Shown piece after piece: positions 49,221 through 57,765 of a DNA stretch of 60,394 nucleotides. The position numbers and the translations under genes are program-made. The stretch is from Myxococcus xanthus (GTDB lineage: Bacteria > Myxococcota > Myxococcia > Myxococcales > Myxococcaceae): NCBI RefSeq assembly GCF_013116825.1, contig NZ_JABFNS010000044.1, positions 1 to 60,394 of the forward strand, in the 5' to 3' direction. The notes under the pieces are model-generated. The model was not told the origin of the DNA. It ran no database searches and worked only from the letters and a program-made list of their open reading frames with translations. The first letter of the stretch is position 1. Every line of letters begins with the position of its first letter.

Positions 49221-50078
49221 TTGGCGCGCGTGACGGCCACCTGGCACGTGCCGCGGGCTACCGTGTACCGGCACCGGGCCCGACGTCAGGCCACCACGGC
49301 CCCCGCGGCAGCCCGGCGAGGCCCCAAGACGGCGCTGACGGACGAGGCGTTGCTGGAGGCCATCCGCGGCGTACTGCCAGCTTCGCCCTTCCTGGGCGAA
49401 GGGCATCGCAAGGTGTGGGCTCGCCTGCGCGCACAGCGCGTGCGCACCTCGAAGACCCGCTGCCTGCGGCTGATGCGCCAGGCGGGGCTCTTGGCCCCAG
49501 GCCGGGCCCGCCGGGTGCTGGGGCCGCGCAACCATGACGGCACCATCACCACCGACAGGCCCGACGACATGTGGGGCACCGACGCCACGTGCACCGTGAC
49601 GACACTGGAGGGGCAGGCCACCGTCTTCATCGCCATCGACCACGGCGCCGCCGAGTGCGTTGGCATCCACGCGGCCAAGGTCGGCACCCGCTTCGAAGCC
49701 CTCGAGCCCATTCGTCAGGGCATCAAGGCCCGCTTCGGTGCGTATGGCCCAGGCGTGGCCAGGGGACTGTCCATCCGCCACGACAACGGCAGCCAGTACA
49801 CCTCGGACGTCTTCCAGAACGAGCTGCGCTTCCTGGGGGCCGTGTCCAGCCCGTCCTTCGTCCGCAGCCCCGAGGGCAACGGTTGTGCCGAACGCTTCAT
49901 CCGCACCCTCAAGGAGCAACTGCTCTGGGTGCGAACCTTCTCCACCGTGAAGGAACTGCGGAGGGCCCTGCTGGAGTGGGCCCTGCGGTACAACGAGAAC
50001 TGGCTGCTGGAGCGCCACGACTTCCTCTCGCCGAGTCAGGCCCGACGGGAGCTGATGCAGTCGAAGCCGGCGGCCTGA
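49221..50078 (+). CDS. IS3-family transposase (OrfB)
   Basis: 285 residues. It begins MARVTATWHVPRATVYRHRA, followed by the HTH_21-like region (GEGHRKVWARLRAQRVRTSK, TRCLRLMRQAGLL). Integrase core with DDE: WGTDATCTV, IRHDNGSQYTSDVF, GCAERFIRTLKEQLLWV. The length and order are normal. Its orfA is not upstream; a fragment faces it from the other side. Confidence 0.9.
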   Translation: MARVTATWHVPRATVYRHRARRQATTAPAAARRGPKTALTDEALLEAIRGVLPASPFLGEGHRKVWARLRAQRVRTSKTRCLRLMRQAGLLAPGRARRVLGPRNHDGTITTDRPDDMWGTDATCTVTTLEGQATVFIAIDHGAAECVGIHAAKVGTRFEALEPIRQGIKARFGAYGPGVARGLSIRHDNGSQYTSDVFQNELRFLGAVSSPSFVRSPEGNGCAERFIRTLKEQLLWVRTFSTVKELRRALLEWALRYNENWLLERHDFLSPSQARRELMQSKPAA

Positions 50079-50097
50079 TTACAACCAACCTGGTGTC

Positions 50098-50232
50098 TCA
50101 ACAATCCGGTGCGGTACAGCGGTCTGCCTCCGCGAGCACCCGCAGCTTGTACTCCGCCGTGAGCCCTCGGCGTCTGGCCTTCTCCACCACCTCGGTCTCC
50201 ATGACGCGAGCCGCTTCCCTCACTGCGCTCAT
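50098..50232 (-). pseudogene. inverted fragment of IS3-type OrfA
   Basis: ATG 50232: MSAVREAARVMETEVVEKAR, then GLTAEYKLRVLAEADRCT before an early stop. This is the start of an OrfA/IS3 helix-turn-helix protein (normally continuing with GEIGALLRREGLYSS-like sequence). It converges on OrfB and breaks off 20 nt from it, so the element was inverted or rebuilt here. Confidence 0.6.
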
Positions 50233-50304
50233 CGTTCCTGCCTGGGTCGCCCTGCACACTAAACTGCCGGGTACGAACTGTCTCACTCACGTTGGCAGAG
50301 AGGG

Positions 50305-50355
50305 CTGGCGGGACTGCATGTACCGGCGGGCACGGAGGAAGGGCAGCCAGACGCA
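50305..50355 (-). pseudogene. scrap of the SitI-type immunity gene
   Basis: About 51 nt encoding VWLPFLRARRYMQSRQ on the minus strand, near-identical to the immunity gene at 26788-28122 and its truncated copy at 23115. It is the third occurrence in the window, with no flanking homology visible. Confidence 0.6.
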
Positions 50356-50509
50356 CATACTTCGTCTCTGCACCGGACACCTCCCGGACGCCCTGACGTT
50401 CACCCGCGCATGTGGCCGCCGACTCCGCCAGAGGGTCCTCGCTATGCAACCGGCAACCCGTGGCGCCCTGGGCCTGGAGCGCCCGTGCCGCCGAAAGAGA
50501 GTTCTCGAA

Positions 50510-51067
50510 GTGAACCGCTTTCTCCTGCTGATGCTGTGCACCCTCCCGCTGATTGGCTGCGGGGATCCGGTGTCCAGTTCGGCCCTCATTGGCATCAACC
50601 TCAAGGCCAAGTCCTCGGACACCGCCAACGGCACCGTCACCGCGCAGAAGAGTATCGGGAGCGAGTCGGGCAACCCCTTCAAGGTCTTTGTTGACGATGC
50701 TCGCCGGGAACTGGATGGCAAGTCGCCCTCGCGCGTCGAGTTGACGAGCCTCACCCTGACGCTTGGTGCCGGGAGCGTAGGCGTAGCCTCGCTCTCCGAG
50801 GTATTTAACGACCGGGTGGAGGTGGTCTTCCTCATGAATGAGTCCAACAACACCTATGCCGCTGGCCACGTTGCGGGGCCGAGCGGAAGCGGCCCTGTAG
50901 CGATGGAGGTGGATTTCAACTCCGAAGCGCTCCCGGCTGCCGACTACACCCGATTCCTCGATGGCAAGTTCAACGTGGTGCTGCGCGGCTCCGCGGCCCC
51001 CACGTTCATGCGCCCGGGAGCCGACGTCGATTTCCAGACGACCTTCTCCTTCACCGCCTTCAAGTAG
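50510..51067 (+). CDS. lipoprotein of unknown function
   Basis: 185 residues from GTG 50510. Signal peptide MNRFLLLMLCTLPLIGCG with lipobox LIGC. The mature part is an all-beta domain: NPFKVFVDDARRELDGKSPS, LTSLTLTLGAGSVGVASLSE, FNDRVEVVFLMNESNNTYAA, FNVVLRGSAAPTFMRPGADV. Probably a surface adhesin-like or assembly domain; family not recognised. Confidence 0.78.
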   Translation: MNRFLLLMLCTLPLIGCGDPVSSSALIGINLKAKSSDTANGTVTAQKSIGSESGNPFKVFVDDARRELDGKSPSRVELTSLTLTLGAGSVGVASLSEVFNDRVEVVFLMNESNNTYAAGHVAGPSGSGPVAMEVDFNSEALPAADYTRFLDGKFNVVLRGSAAPTFMRPGADVDFQTTFSFTAFK

Positions 51068-51478
51068 CTCGCGCTTCAGTCCTCCCAAAGTGGCCTTTTC
51101 CAGTAGCCCTGCCGGACCCGGCACCGTACCTGGGCATCCATAACGACGGCCTGGGCAAGCGGGTGATTGGCGAGAGGGAGGTCAGCTCCTGCAAAACGCA
51201 GTGGCAGGCCATAGGCGGGGGTTGGCATCCCTGACGGCCCCCGGTGGGGTGCGCGCCGGACCGGGCCGGTGCTCACGCGGGAGCTGCCCCCGGGCACAGT
51301 CGCTGGCCCAGTGGCTCGAGCGGAACAAGGCCCGCTTCCTGCGGGCGGCGTGAGCGGCCGGGACACCGCCGCGCGCCGCCAGGTGCGACTCTACCCAGAC
51401 GTTCCACCGCGCGTGTGTGAGCGAACCGACGACAGATAATCAGAAGTTTCGCGCCTCCACTTGTTATCGTGCGCGCCC
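51068..51478. other. intergenic stretch with gene debris
   Basis: A plus-strand LAQWLERNKARFLRAA and a minus-strand segment around YGLPLRFAGADLPLANHP read like fragments of broken genes. The right end must hold the kinase promoter; TTGTTATCG is at 51461-51469. Confidence 0.35.
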
Positions 51479-53203
51479 ATGAATGAGCCCACGGCCGTTA
51501 CGGATCCTCGCATCGGCTCAGTGTTGCAGGAGCGCTACCGCATCATCGAGCGGCTCGCCGCCGGTGGCATGGGCATGGTGTACCGGGGCGAGCGGCTGGA
51601 GGTGGGCAAGTCCGTCGCCATCAAGTTCCTGCACGCGTGGGCGGCGCGAGATGATGACTTCCGCAAGCGCTTCCAGGTGGAGGCGCGCGCGATGAGCCGC
51701 CTCACCCATCCGTGCTGCGTGTCGGTCATCGACTTCGGCGTGGATCAGGAATCGCCGTACATGGTGATGGACTTCGTCACCGGCGAGACGCTGCGGGCGC
51801 TGCTGCGCGACGGCCCGCTGCTGCCGGCCCGGGCCCTGAGCGCCGTGCGGCAGGTGCTCGCAGGTCTGGCCCATGCGCACGACCAGGGCATCATCCACCG
51901 GGACATCAAGCCCGAGAACATCATCGTCACCCACGCCGTCGGACTCGGGGAGCAGGTGCGCATCCTCGACTTCGGGCTCGCCAAGCTTCGCGACGAGGTG
52001 ACGGGCATCACGTCGGGGATGATGCTCGGGACTCCGTCCTACATGGCCCCGGAGCAGATCCACGGCGAACCGGTGAGTCCGCCCACGGACCTGTACGCCA
52101 CCGGCGTGCTGCTCTACGAGCTTCTCACCGGAAAGAAACCCTTCAACGCCACCAGCAACGCGGAGCTGCTGCGCATGCAGCGCGAGGTGACACCGCCCCG
52201 GTTGCGCAACGCCGCACCTGACGCGGGCTTCTCCGCTGAGCTCGAAGCGACGCTGGCGAAAGCGATGGAGAAGGCCCCAGGGGATCGCTTCCAGTCCGCC
52301 ACGGAGTTCCTGGCCGCGCTCGAAGGGGCCGGGGCGGGTCCGGCTGTGCTCTCCGTGGCGCCCGTGACTGGCGATGCACCGGGGGTGCCGCGCTCGTCCT
52401 CGCCCACGCCGTCACGCCCCAGGGAGGACGTGCTTGAGACCCGGAACGCCCGGGCGCAGCCCCGCGCGACGCCGGTGGGCCATCGAGCCGAAGCCCGCGC
52501 TCCGGAGGCCCTGCCCGTGGCCGTGGCCAGGAAGGAGTCCGAGGCCACGATCCGGTCTGGCCCCATGACGGTCCCGCCCGCCCGGAACCGCTCACGCCGG
52601 GTGGTGGGAGGCGCGGTGGTGCTCTCCCTGGCCGCGGTGGGCTTTGGTGGGTGGGCGTTGGCGTCAAGGTCCGCGGGCCTGGCGCCTGTGCCCTTGGAAC
52701 GACCGTCGCCCAAGCCCCCCGCGAGTGAGGAAGCACCGGCGGAGGCTCCGACGGTCGCCACGGACTGGCAGCCCGTCGTGGAGCAGCTCCCAGGCATCGA
52801 CGAGGTCCATCGGCTGATCAAGGCGAAGCGACGGGACGCGGCCCTGGCGGCGTTGAAGAAGCTGGCGGCGAAGTACCCGACAAGCGCCTATGTCCGCTAC
52901 CTGGAGGGGAACGTCGACTTCGACAACCTGCGTTGGGTGGATGGCGTGGCGGCCTACCGGGCGGCGCTGCGCAATGACGCCGCGTACCGCAACGCGCCAG
53001 TCGTCATCCAGAACGCGATCCGCTGCCTCGTCAGTGACCGGTTCCACGGCACCTGCCAGGACTTCCTCCGCAAGGACCTGGGCGAGGCCGCGGTGCCCTC
53101 GCTGGAGGATGCTGCCCGAGAGCACCCCATGGCCAGCGTCCGGACCCGGGCCGCGGCGCTGCTCCGCCAGCGTGACCGCGATGCCACGGAGGGTTCACGC
53201 TGA
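51479..53203 (+). CDS. membrane-anchored Ser/Thr protein kinase with TPR-like C-terminus
   Basis: 574 residues. Complete kinase domain at ~15-290: LAAGGMGMVYRGE, VAIKFLHAW, IIHRDIKPENIIVT, ILDFGLAKL, TPSYMAPEQI. A Pro/Ala/Arg-rich linker leads to one membrane helix (VVGGAVVLSLAAVGFGGWAL, ~385-405). The outer part has TPR-like helices: IKAKRRDAALAALKKLAAKY, VRYLEGNVDFDNLRWVDGVA, AAREHPMASVRTRAAALL. Typical receptor kinase layout of myxobacteria. The start at ATG 51479 is 18 nt inside a longer frame. Confidence 0.92.
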   Translation: MNEPTAVTDPRIGSVLQERYRIIERLAAGGMGMVYRGERLEVGKSVAIKFLHAWAARDDDFRKRFQVEARAMSRLTHPCCVSVIDFGVDQESPYMVMDFVTGETLRALLRDGPLLPARALSAVRQVLAGLAHAHDQGIIHRDIKPENIIVTHAVGLGEQVRILDFGLAKLRDEVTGITSGMMLGTPSYMAPEQIHGEPVSPPTDLYATGVLLYELLTGKKPFNATSNAELLRMQREVTPPRLRNAAPDAGFSAELEATLAKAMEKAPGDRFQSATEFLAALEGAGAGPAVLSVAPVTGDAPGVPRSSSPTPSRPREDVLETRNARAQPRATPVGHRAEARAPEALPVAVARKESEATIRSGPMTVPPARNRSRRVVGGAVVLSLAAVGFGGWALASRSAGLAPVPLERPSPKPPASEEAPAEAPTVATDWQPVVEQLPGIDEVHRLIKAKRRDAALAALKKLAAKYPTSAYVRYLEGNVDFDNLRWVDGVAAYRAALRNDAAYRNAPVVIQNAIRCLVSDRFHGTCQDFLRKDLGEAAVPSLEDAAREHPMASVRTRAAALLRQRDRDATEGSR

Positions 53204-53256
53204 GCCCCCGGACGGAGCCAAGGAAGTGAAGTTCGAGCGGTAGCCCATAAGGAGCC

Positions 53257-53520
53257 ATGAGACTCTATTTCCGCCGCGCCTCGCTGCTTGTGATGGGACT
53301 GGCCCTCGGTGAGTTCGGCTGCGCGGTCCGCACCCTTGGGGCGGCCCTCTCTGCGGAATCCGACCGCGGGGCTTCGCGCCTCATGCGCTGGAGCAAGCCC
53401 CAGCGGCTCCCCGCTACACGGCGCGCTACGCCAGCCGGGATGTCGAGCTCTTCCGTGTAGTACGGGCTTACCATACGGCCTTCCTCACGCGCCTAGGCAG
53501 GCTGTTGAAAAGGACCGGGA
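53257..53520 (+). pseudogene. broken lipoprotein-type gene next to IS256
   Basis: ATG 53257 with AAGGAG upstream gives MRLYFRRASLLVMGLALGEF, a signal-like start with Cys at FGC. The frame turns into low-quality sequence and stops at 53460, while another frame continues with RYTARYASRDVELFRVVRAY and HTAFLTRLG. So a frameshift occurs around 53400, and the gene is then cut near the IS256 end. Confidence 0.5.
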
Positions 53521-53595
53521 CGTCTCTCGGTCAAGTCCCGAATCGTGTGTAGTTGGTTCGGAGGGGGTGCGGGGGAGGAAGGCTCCTTGGAGGCA

Positions 53596-54773
53596 TCATT
53601 CAACGATGTCTGGGTTTGAAGTCAGCAGGGCCATGTCGAGGTAGCGGCGGTCATCCCAGATGCCAGTGACTTCGAGGGCGACGGCGGTGATGAGGCGCAG
53701 GGCGCTGGCGCGGTCAGGGAAGGCCCCCACGGAGCGGATGCGGCGCTTCACTTCGCCATGGAGGCGTTCGAGGCCGTTGGTGCTGCGAAGCCGCTTCCAG
53801 TGGACCTTTGGGAAAGAGAAGAAGCAGGTGGCTGCGGCAAAGCCGTCGCGCAGGCACTCCATGGCCTCGGGGACCTGGCGGCCCAGGCCGGCCTGGAGCG
53901 CCTCCAGGCGCTTCCTGGCGTCCTGGAGCGAGGGCGCCCCTCGAAGATGGCCGACGTGTCCTTGCCGAGCCGTCCACGCAGCCGCCAGGGGGCCTTGGCG
54001 AGGACGTTCCGAGTGAGGTGCACCGTGCAGCGCTGGAGCTGGGCCTCGGGCAGCGACTGCCGGGCTGCGGCGGCCAGTCCCGCATGTCCGTCGGCGATGA
54101 CGAGCCGCACGCCCCTCAACCCTCGCTCGAGCAGTTGGCGAAGCAGCTCCAGCCAGGAATCCACCGACTCGCTGCCCCCCAGAGTCACAGCCAACAGGTG
54201 CCGGTGCCCATCCTCGCCCACGCCGTAGGCCACCAGGGCCGAGACGTTCTGCACCGTGCGCGCCCACCGGGCGTCCAGGAAGGTGGCATCCAGGTACAGG
54301 TAGGGGAAGGCCTGGGTGAGGGGCTGGGTGCGCAGGTCCTCCACCTTCTCCTCGAGGGACTTCGTCACTCGACTCACCGTCGAGCGCGAAACCTCCTCGC
54401 CCATGAGGGCTCGCGTCACCCGGCCCATCTTCCTCGTGGAGACGCCCTGCACGTACGCGCTGGTAATCGCCTCGTCGAGCTCTTCGCTGCGCCGCTTGTA
54501 GCGGCCCAGCACGGCCTCCGCGGAGCCGCTCGCCCTCGTCCGGGGCACCGCTACCTCCAGGTGCCCCATGGATGTCAGCAGGCCTCGCAGGTAGCTCCCA
54601 TTGCGCTGGTCCTTGCGCCCCGCCACCTGCTGCCAGCGCCCGGCTCCCACCAGGCCCCGTATCTCCTCCTCCAGCAGCATCTCGAGCGTCATGCGGATGG
54701 CCCCCAGGAAGAGCGCGCGCACGTCGGTGCGCACCTCCTCGTGCGAGGGAGGAACAAAGTCTGTATCTTCCAC
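53596..54773 (-). pseudogene. IS256-family (Mutator-type) transposase, frameshifted
   Basis: ATG 54773 gives a normal IS256 transposase: MTLEMLLEEEIRGLVGAGR, LYLDATFLDARWA (first Asp), LVIADGHAGLAAAARQ (second Asp), RCTVHLTRNVLAK. At the CCCC run 53937-53940 the frame changes; the other frame carries APSLQDARKRLEALQAGLG, VHWKRLRSTNGLERLHGEVK (Glu region) and IRSVGAFPDRASALRLITAV to the stop at 53596. One or two bases lost or gained there would restore a full-length protein. Confidence 0.82.
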
Positions 54774-55103
54774 GTCGGGGAACTCCTCGGCCTCCTCGCC
54801 AAAGGAGGACCGTCTCGGTTGGTTTCACCGAGGAGCTTCCCTCTTTCCCGCTCGTCCCTCCTCTCTATCTACACACTTATAGGGACACGACCCCACGTTC
54901 ACCCTCTGTGCCGTCGCCCACGGCTTCCTCGCGCTCCGTCGGGCGCTTTTCCCCCCGGAGCCGCGTGCACTGGACGCTACCGATGGTGCGGCGCGCGCTT
55001 CAGCCGCTCCTGCTACGCCAGATTGGCACCTGCCCGCTCTGCAACAGGGCCATCAGCCCCAGAGCTCCGCCTGAGCGACCCTCTCGGATGTGACCAAGTC
55101 GTA
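54774..55103. other. region between IS256 and the nucleotidase gene
   Basis: ACACACTTATAGGGACACG near 54870-54888 resembles, inverted, the CGTGTGTAGTTGG near 53545-53557, so these may be the IS256 ends. The rest is the IS701-like fragment at 54898-55074. Confidence 0.4.
54898..55074 (+). pseudogene. C-terminal fragment of an IS701-like transposase
   Basis: The frame FTLCAVAHGFLALRRALFPP, then EPRALDATDGAARASAAPAT to TGA at 55072, resembles the end of IS701/DDE_5 transposases of actinobacteria and myxobacteria (VAHAFLALRRAL type). It is cut at its left by the IS256 element. Confidence 0.5.
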
Positions 55104-57023
55104 TTAGGGCAGCCTGGTGATGCGATTGAGCGCGGGGGCGGGCAAGGGGCTCGCCTGGCTGCTGTGTGCCTTCAGGTATGCCTCCAGCGCGTCGCTGTCC
55201 ACGGCGCCACCCAGCCGGTTCGTCCCCTCGGCGAACACCTGGAAGCCATCACCCCCACTCACGAGGTAGTTGTTCGCGGTGACGCGGTAGTTCGCCGCCG
55301 GGTCCACCGTCACGCCGTTGATCCGGATGGACGCCGGGTCGACGCGGCTTCCGACGGGCGCCGACGCGCTGAACGCATAGGTGAAGCCCGCCGACGGAAG
55401 CAGCATGAGGGTGGCTCCCGACGGCCGCCACTGCCACTCCAGCAGTTGCTCGATTTGCGCGCCCGTCAGCGTCAGGGTGACCAGGCTGTTGCCGAACGGC
55501 TGCGTGGTGAAGGCCTCGCCGTAGGTGACCTCGCCCTGGGCGATGTCCGCGCGCACGCCCCCCGGGTTCATGAAGGCCACCTGCGCCCCACCCAGGTTCG
55601 CGGGCTTCGTCGCCTCCAGATGTGAGTCCGCGATGACGAAGCCCAGGGTGGACTGGCCCACGGAGTCCGACTGTGTCCTGAGCGTCTGCGACACCCAGCC
55701 GATGACCCGGTTGGCCCTCGGCGTGACGAGCTCCTGGTACTTCGTCACCAGCGCCTTCACCGCGCCGACCTCCTGCACGTCGCGAGTAACGATGATGTTG
55801 TTCGCTCGCGCCTCCACGACGTCGCCCGTCGCCTTGCTCACCGTCAGGTCGATGTCCGTGACGAGCTGCCCCATCGACGAGGCGCTCGTGACGACCTTGC
55901 CATCGATGACGCAGTTGTAGGCCTGATGCGTGTGGCCGCTGACGATGACATCCACCGCGTCGTTGAGGCCCTTGGCCACGCCCACGATGGCACCTGAGAT
56001 GAGGCCGTCCGCACCCGCGCCCTTGCATTCGTTCACCAGCGAGCCCGAGGCCGGAATTCCGCCCTGGTGCACCACCACGATGATGGCTTCGATGCCCTGC
56101 CGCCGCAGCTCCGGCACCAGCGCGTTCACCGTCTGCACTTCGTCCTTGAAGGTGAGCCCCGCCACGCCCGTGGGTATGACGCTTTCCGGCGTGGCCTCCA
56201 ACGTCATGCCGATGAAGGCCACCTTCACGCCCTCGAACTCGCGCACGTCGTAGCGGGGGAACAGCGTGCGGTCCACGCCCGTGGCCACGTTGGCCGCCAG
56301 GAACTTGAACTTCGCGCCCGGGAAGCCATCCCCGTCCAGGCAGCCATCCACCGGGTGGCAGCCGCCCGACTGCATGCGCAACAGCTCCGTGCTGCCCTCG
56401 TCGAACTCGTGGTTGCCCACCGCGACCAGGTCCAGGCCAATCAGGTTCATCGCCTCGACGGTGGGCTCGTCGTGGAAGAGCCCCGACAGCAGCGGGGAGG
56501 CGCCGATGAGGTCTCCCGCCGCGACCACCACCGTGTTCGGATTGGCGGCCCGCAGGGCCGCGATGTGCCGGGCGAAGTACGTCACGCCGCCCGCGTTCAC
56601 CCGCACCGGTCCACCGTCGGGGGCGATGCCCGCCAGAATCTGGCCCGCGGGCTCCTCGAGCTGCCCGTGGAAGTCATTGAACGCAAGCACCTGCACGCTC
56701 ACCGTGGTGGGACCCGCGTCGGGAGTCCCCGAGTCGGGCGTCCCCGCGTCGGGAGTCCCCGCATCGGGCGTCCCCGCGTCCGTGCCGGAATCCGGGGGCG
56801 GCACCTGGACGGCATGCTGCTCACAGCGCTTGTCCTCGCAGACCCACTCCGTGTTCGAAGCCGGCGGTCCATTGACTTCACGGCAGTCGGCGGCGGCCTG
56901 GCACTCGTCACCTCCGCAGCCGCCCTGGGCGAAGAGGAACATGCCGGTGACGAACGCTCCGGCGAGGAGGAAGACGCTGGGACGCGCGTCCAGAAGGGAC
57001 GAGCGCGGTGTGGCTTGTGGCAT
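55104..57023 (-). CDS. UshA-like 5'-nucleotidase / bifunctional metallophosphatase lipoprotein
   Basis: 639 residues from ATG 57023 with GGTGGAG upstream. Signal peptide with Cys near GGCGGDE (surface or secreted). A linker of repeated GTPDAG units follows. Metallophosphatase domain: VLAFNDFHGQLEEP, VVAAGDLIGASP, LVAVGNHEFDEG, IIVVVHQGG, VIVSGHTHQAYNCV, all metal ligands present. 5'-nucleotidase C-terminal domain: NPGGVRADIAQGEVTYGEAF, TTQPFGNSLVTLTL, YRVTANNYLVSGGDGF. It should release phosphate from nucleotides outside the cell. Confidence 0.92.
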   Translation of the reverse strand: MPQATPRSSLLDARPSVFLLAGAFVTGMFLFAQGGCGGDECQAAADCREVNGPPASNTEWVCEDKRCEQHAVQVPPPDSGTDAGTPDAGTPDAGTPDSGTPDAGPTTVSVQVLAFNDFHGQLEEPAGQILAGIAPDGGPVRVNAGGVTYFARHIAALRAANPNTVVVAAGDLIGASPLLSGLFHDEPTVEAMNLIGLDLVAVGNHEFDEGSTELLRMQSGGCHPVDGCLDGDGFPGAKFKFLAANVATGVDRTLFPRYDVREFEGVKVAFIGMTLEATPESVIPTGVAGLTFKDEVQTVNALVPELRRQGIEAIIVVVHQGGIPASGSLVNECKGAGADGLISGAIVGVAKGLNDAVDVIVSGHTHQAYNCVIDGKVVTSASSMGQLVTDIDLTVSKATGDVVEARANNIIVTRDVQEVGAVKALVTKYQELVTPRANRVIGWVSQTLRTQSDSVGQSTLGFVIADSHLEATKPANLGGAQVAFMNPGGVRADIAQGEVTYGEAFTTQPFGNSLVTLTLTGAQIEQLLEWQWRPSGATLMLLPSAGFTYAFSASAPVGSRVDPASIRINGVTVDPAANYRVTANNYLVSGGDGFQVFAEGTNRLGGAVDSDALEAYLKAHSSQASPLPAPALNRITRLP

Positions 57024-57178
57024 CGACGGAACTCCACCGAACAGGGAGGGCGAACCTACTCGGGTTCGTGGACGATGGCGCGACTTCATGGCGGCACGGA
57101 CATGCTTTCCGACGACTTGTCGAGCGGAGAGAAGTCCGCGGGGGCTCGACGCGTACTCACTCTTCGAACCCGAGCCGC
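57024..57178. other. upstream region of the nucleotidase gene
   Basis: Promoter and leader of the minus-strand nucleotidase gene are expected here. No clear -35/-10 pair or other gene seen. Confidence 0.35.
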
Positions 57179-57267
57179 AAGCGGGCGTTGCCGTTAGACC
57201 GCACCCTGTACCGGCTGCGCTACCGGGTGGAGTGCCTCTTCCACGACCTCAAGCGCTTTCGGGCGGA
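57179..57267 (+). pseudogene. IS5-type transposase C-terminal scrap
   Basis: KRALPLDRTLYRLRYRVECL, then FHDLKRFRA is a typical end of IS5-family (DDE_Tnp_1) transposases with the YRxRxxVE...LKRFR signature holding the last catalytic Glu. Only ~30 codons remain. Confidence 0.6.
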
Positions 57268-57287
57268 TGAACCTGGAGACAGGCTAG

Positions 57288-57455
57288 GTGGCCTTCAACG
57301 ACAGCAGCCTCCGCCAACAGCGCCTGTCCCCCGCCTCCACCCTCAAGATTCCGCATGCGCTCATCGCGCTGGAGGAAGGCGTGTTGAAGCCAGACGAGGT
57401 GTTCCCCATGGCATCCGTATCGAAACAAGAGCCTGGCCACGCCAAGGCTCCATGA
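57288..57455 (+). pseudogene. class D beta-lactamase fragment
   Basis: VAFNDSSLRQQRLSPASTLK, then IPHALIALEEGVLKPDEVFP contains the STLK motif (SxxK serine beta-lactamase/transpeptidase) and the following helix of class D enzymes. A TAG sits directly before it and a stop follows after ~55 codons. This is a dead remnant of a resistance-type gene. Confidence 0.6.
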
Positions 57456-57765
57456 GCACCGGCTGTAGGGCGTGCGCACCCGTGGCAACCACAACCATCC
57501 AAGGCAGGCCCCCCAGGCGCTGAAAAAGATGTCTGGGGTTGAGTCTTCGCTTACCGGGTCGGACGCACGTCAGCGTGTTTCACCGCGCGTTCCATGTTGA
57601 CGCACTTGCCTCCCGGTCGGACGCGGCATGTTTCAGCGCGCCGGGGGCCTTCGTCGCAAGCGCCCGGAAGCCATCAAAGGGCCTCTTTCACGGGGTGCTG
57701 GCTCACGTTTTGCAGTGACTGTCTTTCGCAGTCGACGAGCCCATCCCCCCGTGGAAGAGGACGCA
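57456..57765. other. intergenic region with a short imperfect direct repeat
   Basis: CCGGGTCGGACGCACG...GTGTTTCACCGCGCG (about 57555-57590) is followed 60 nt later by CCCGGTCGGACGCGG and ATGTTTCAGCGCGCC. No gene seen. GGAAGAGG just before 57766 is the ribosome binding site of the next gene. Confidence 0.4.
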
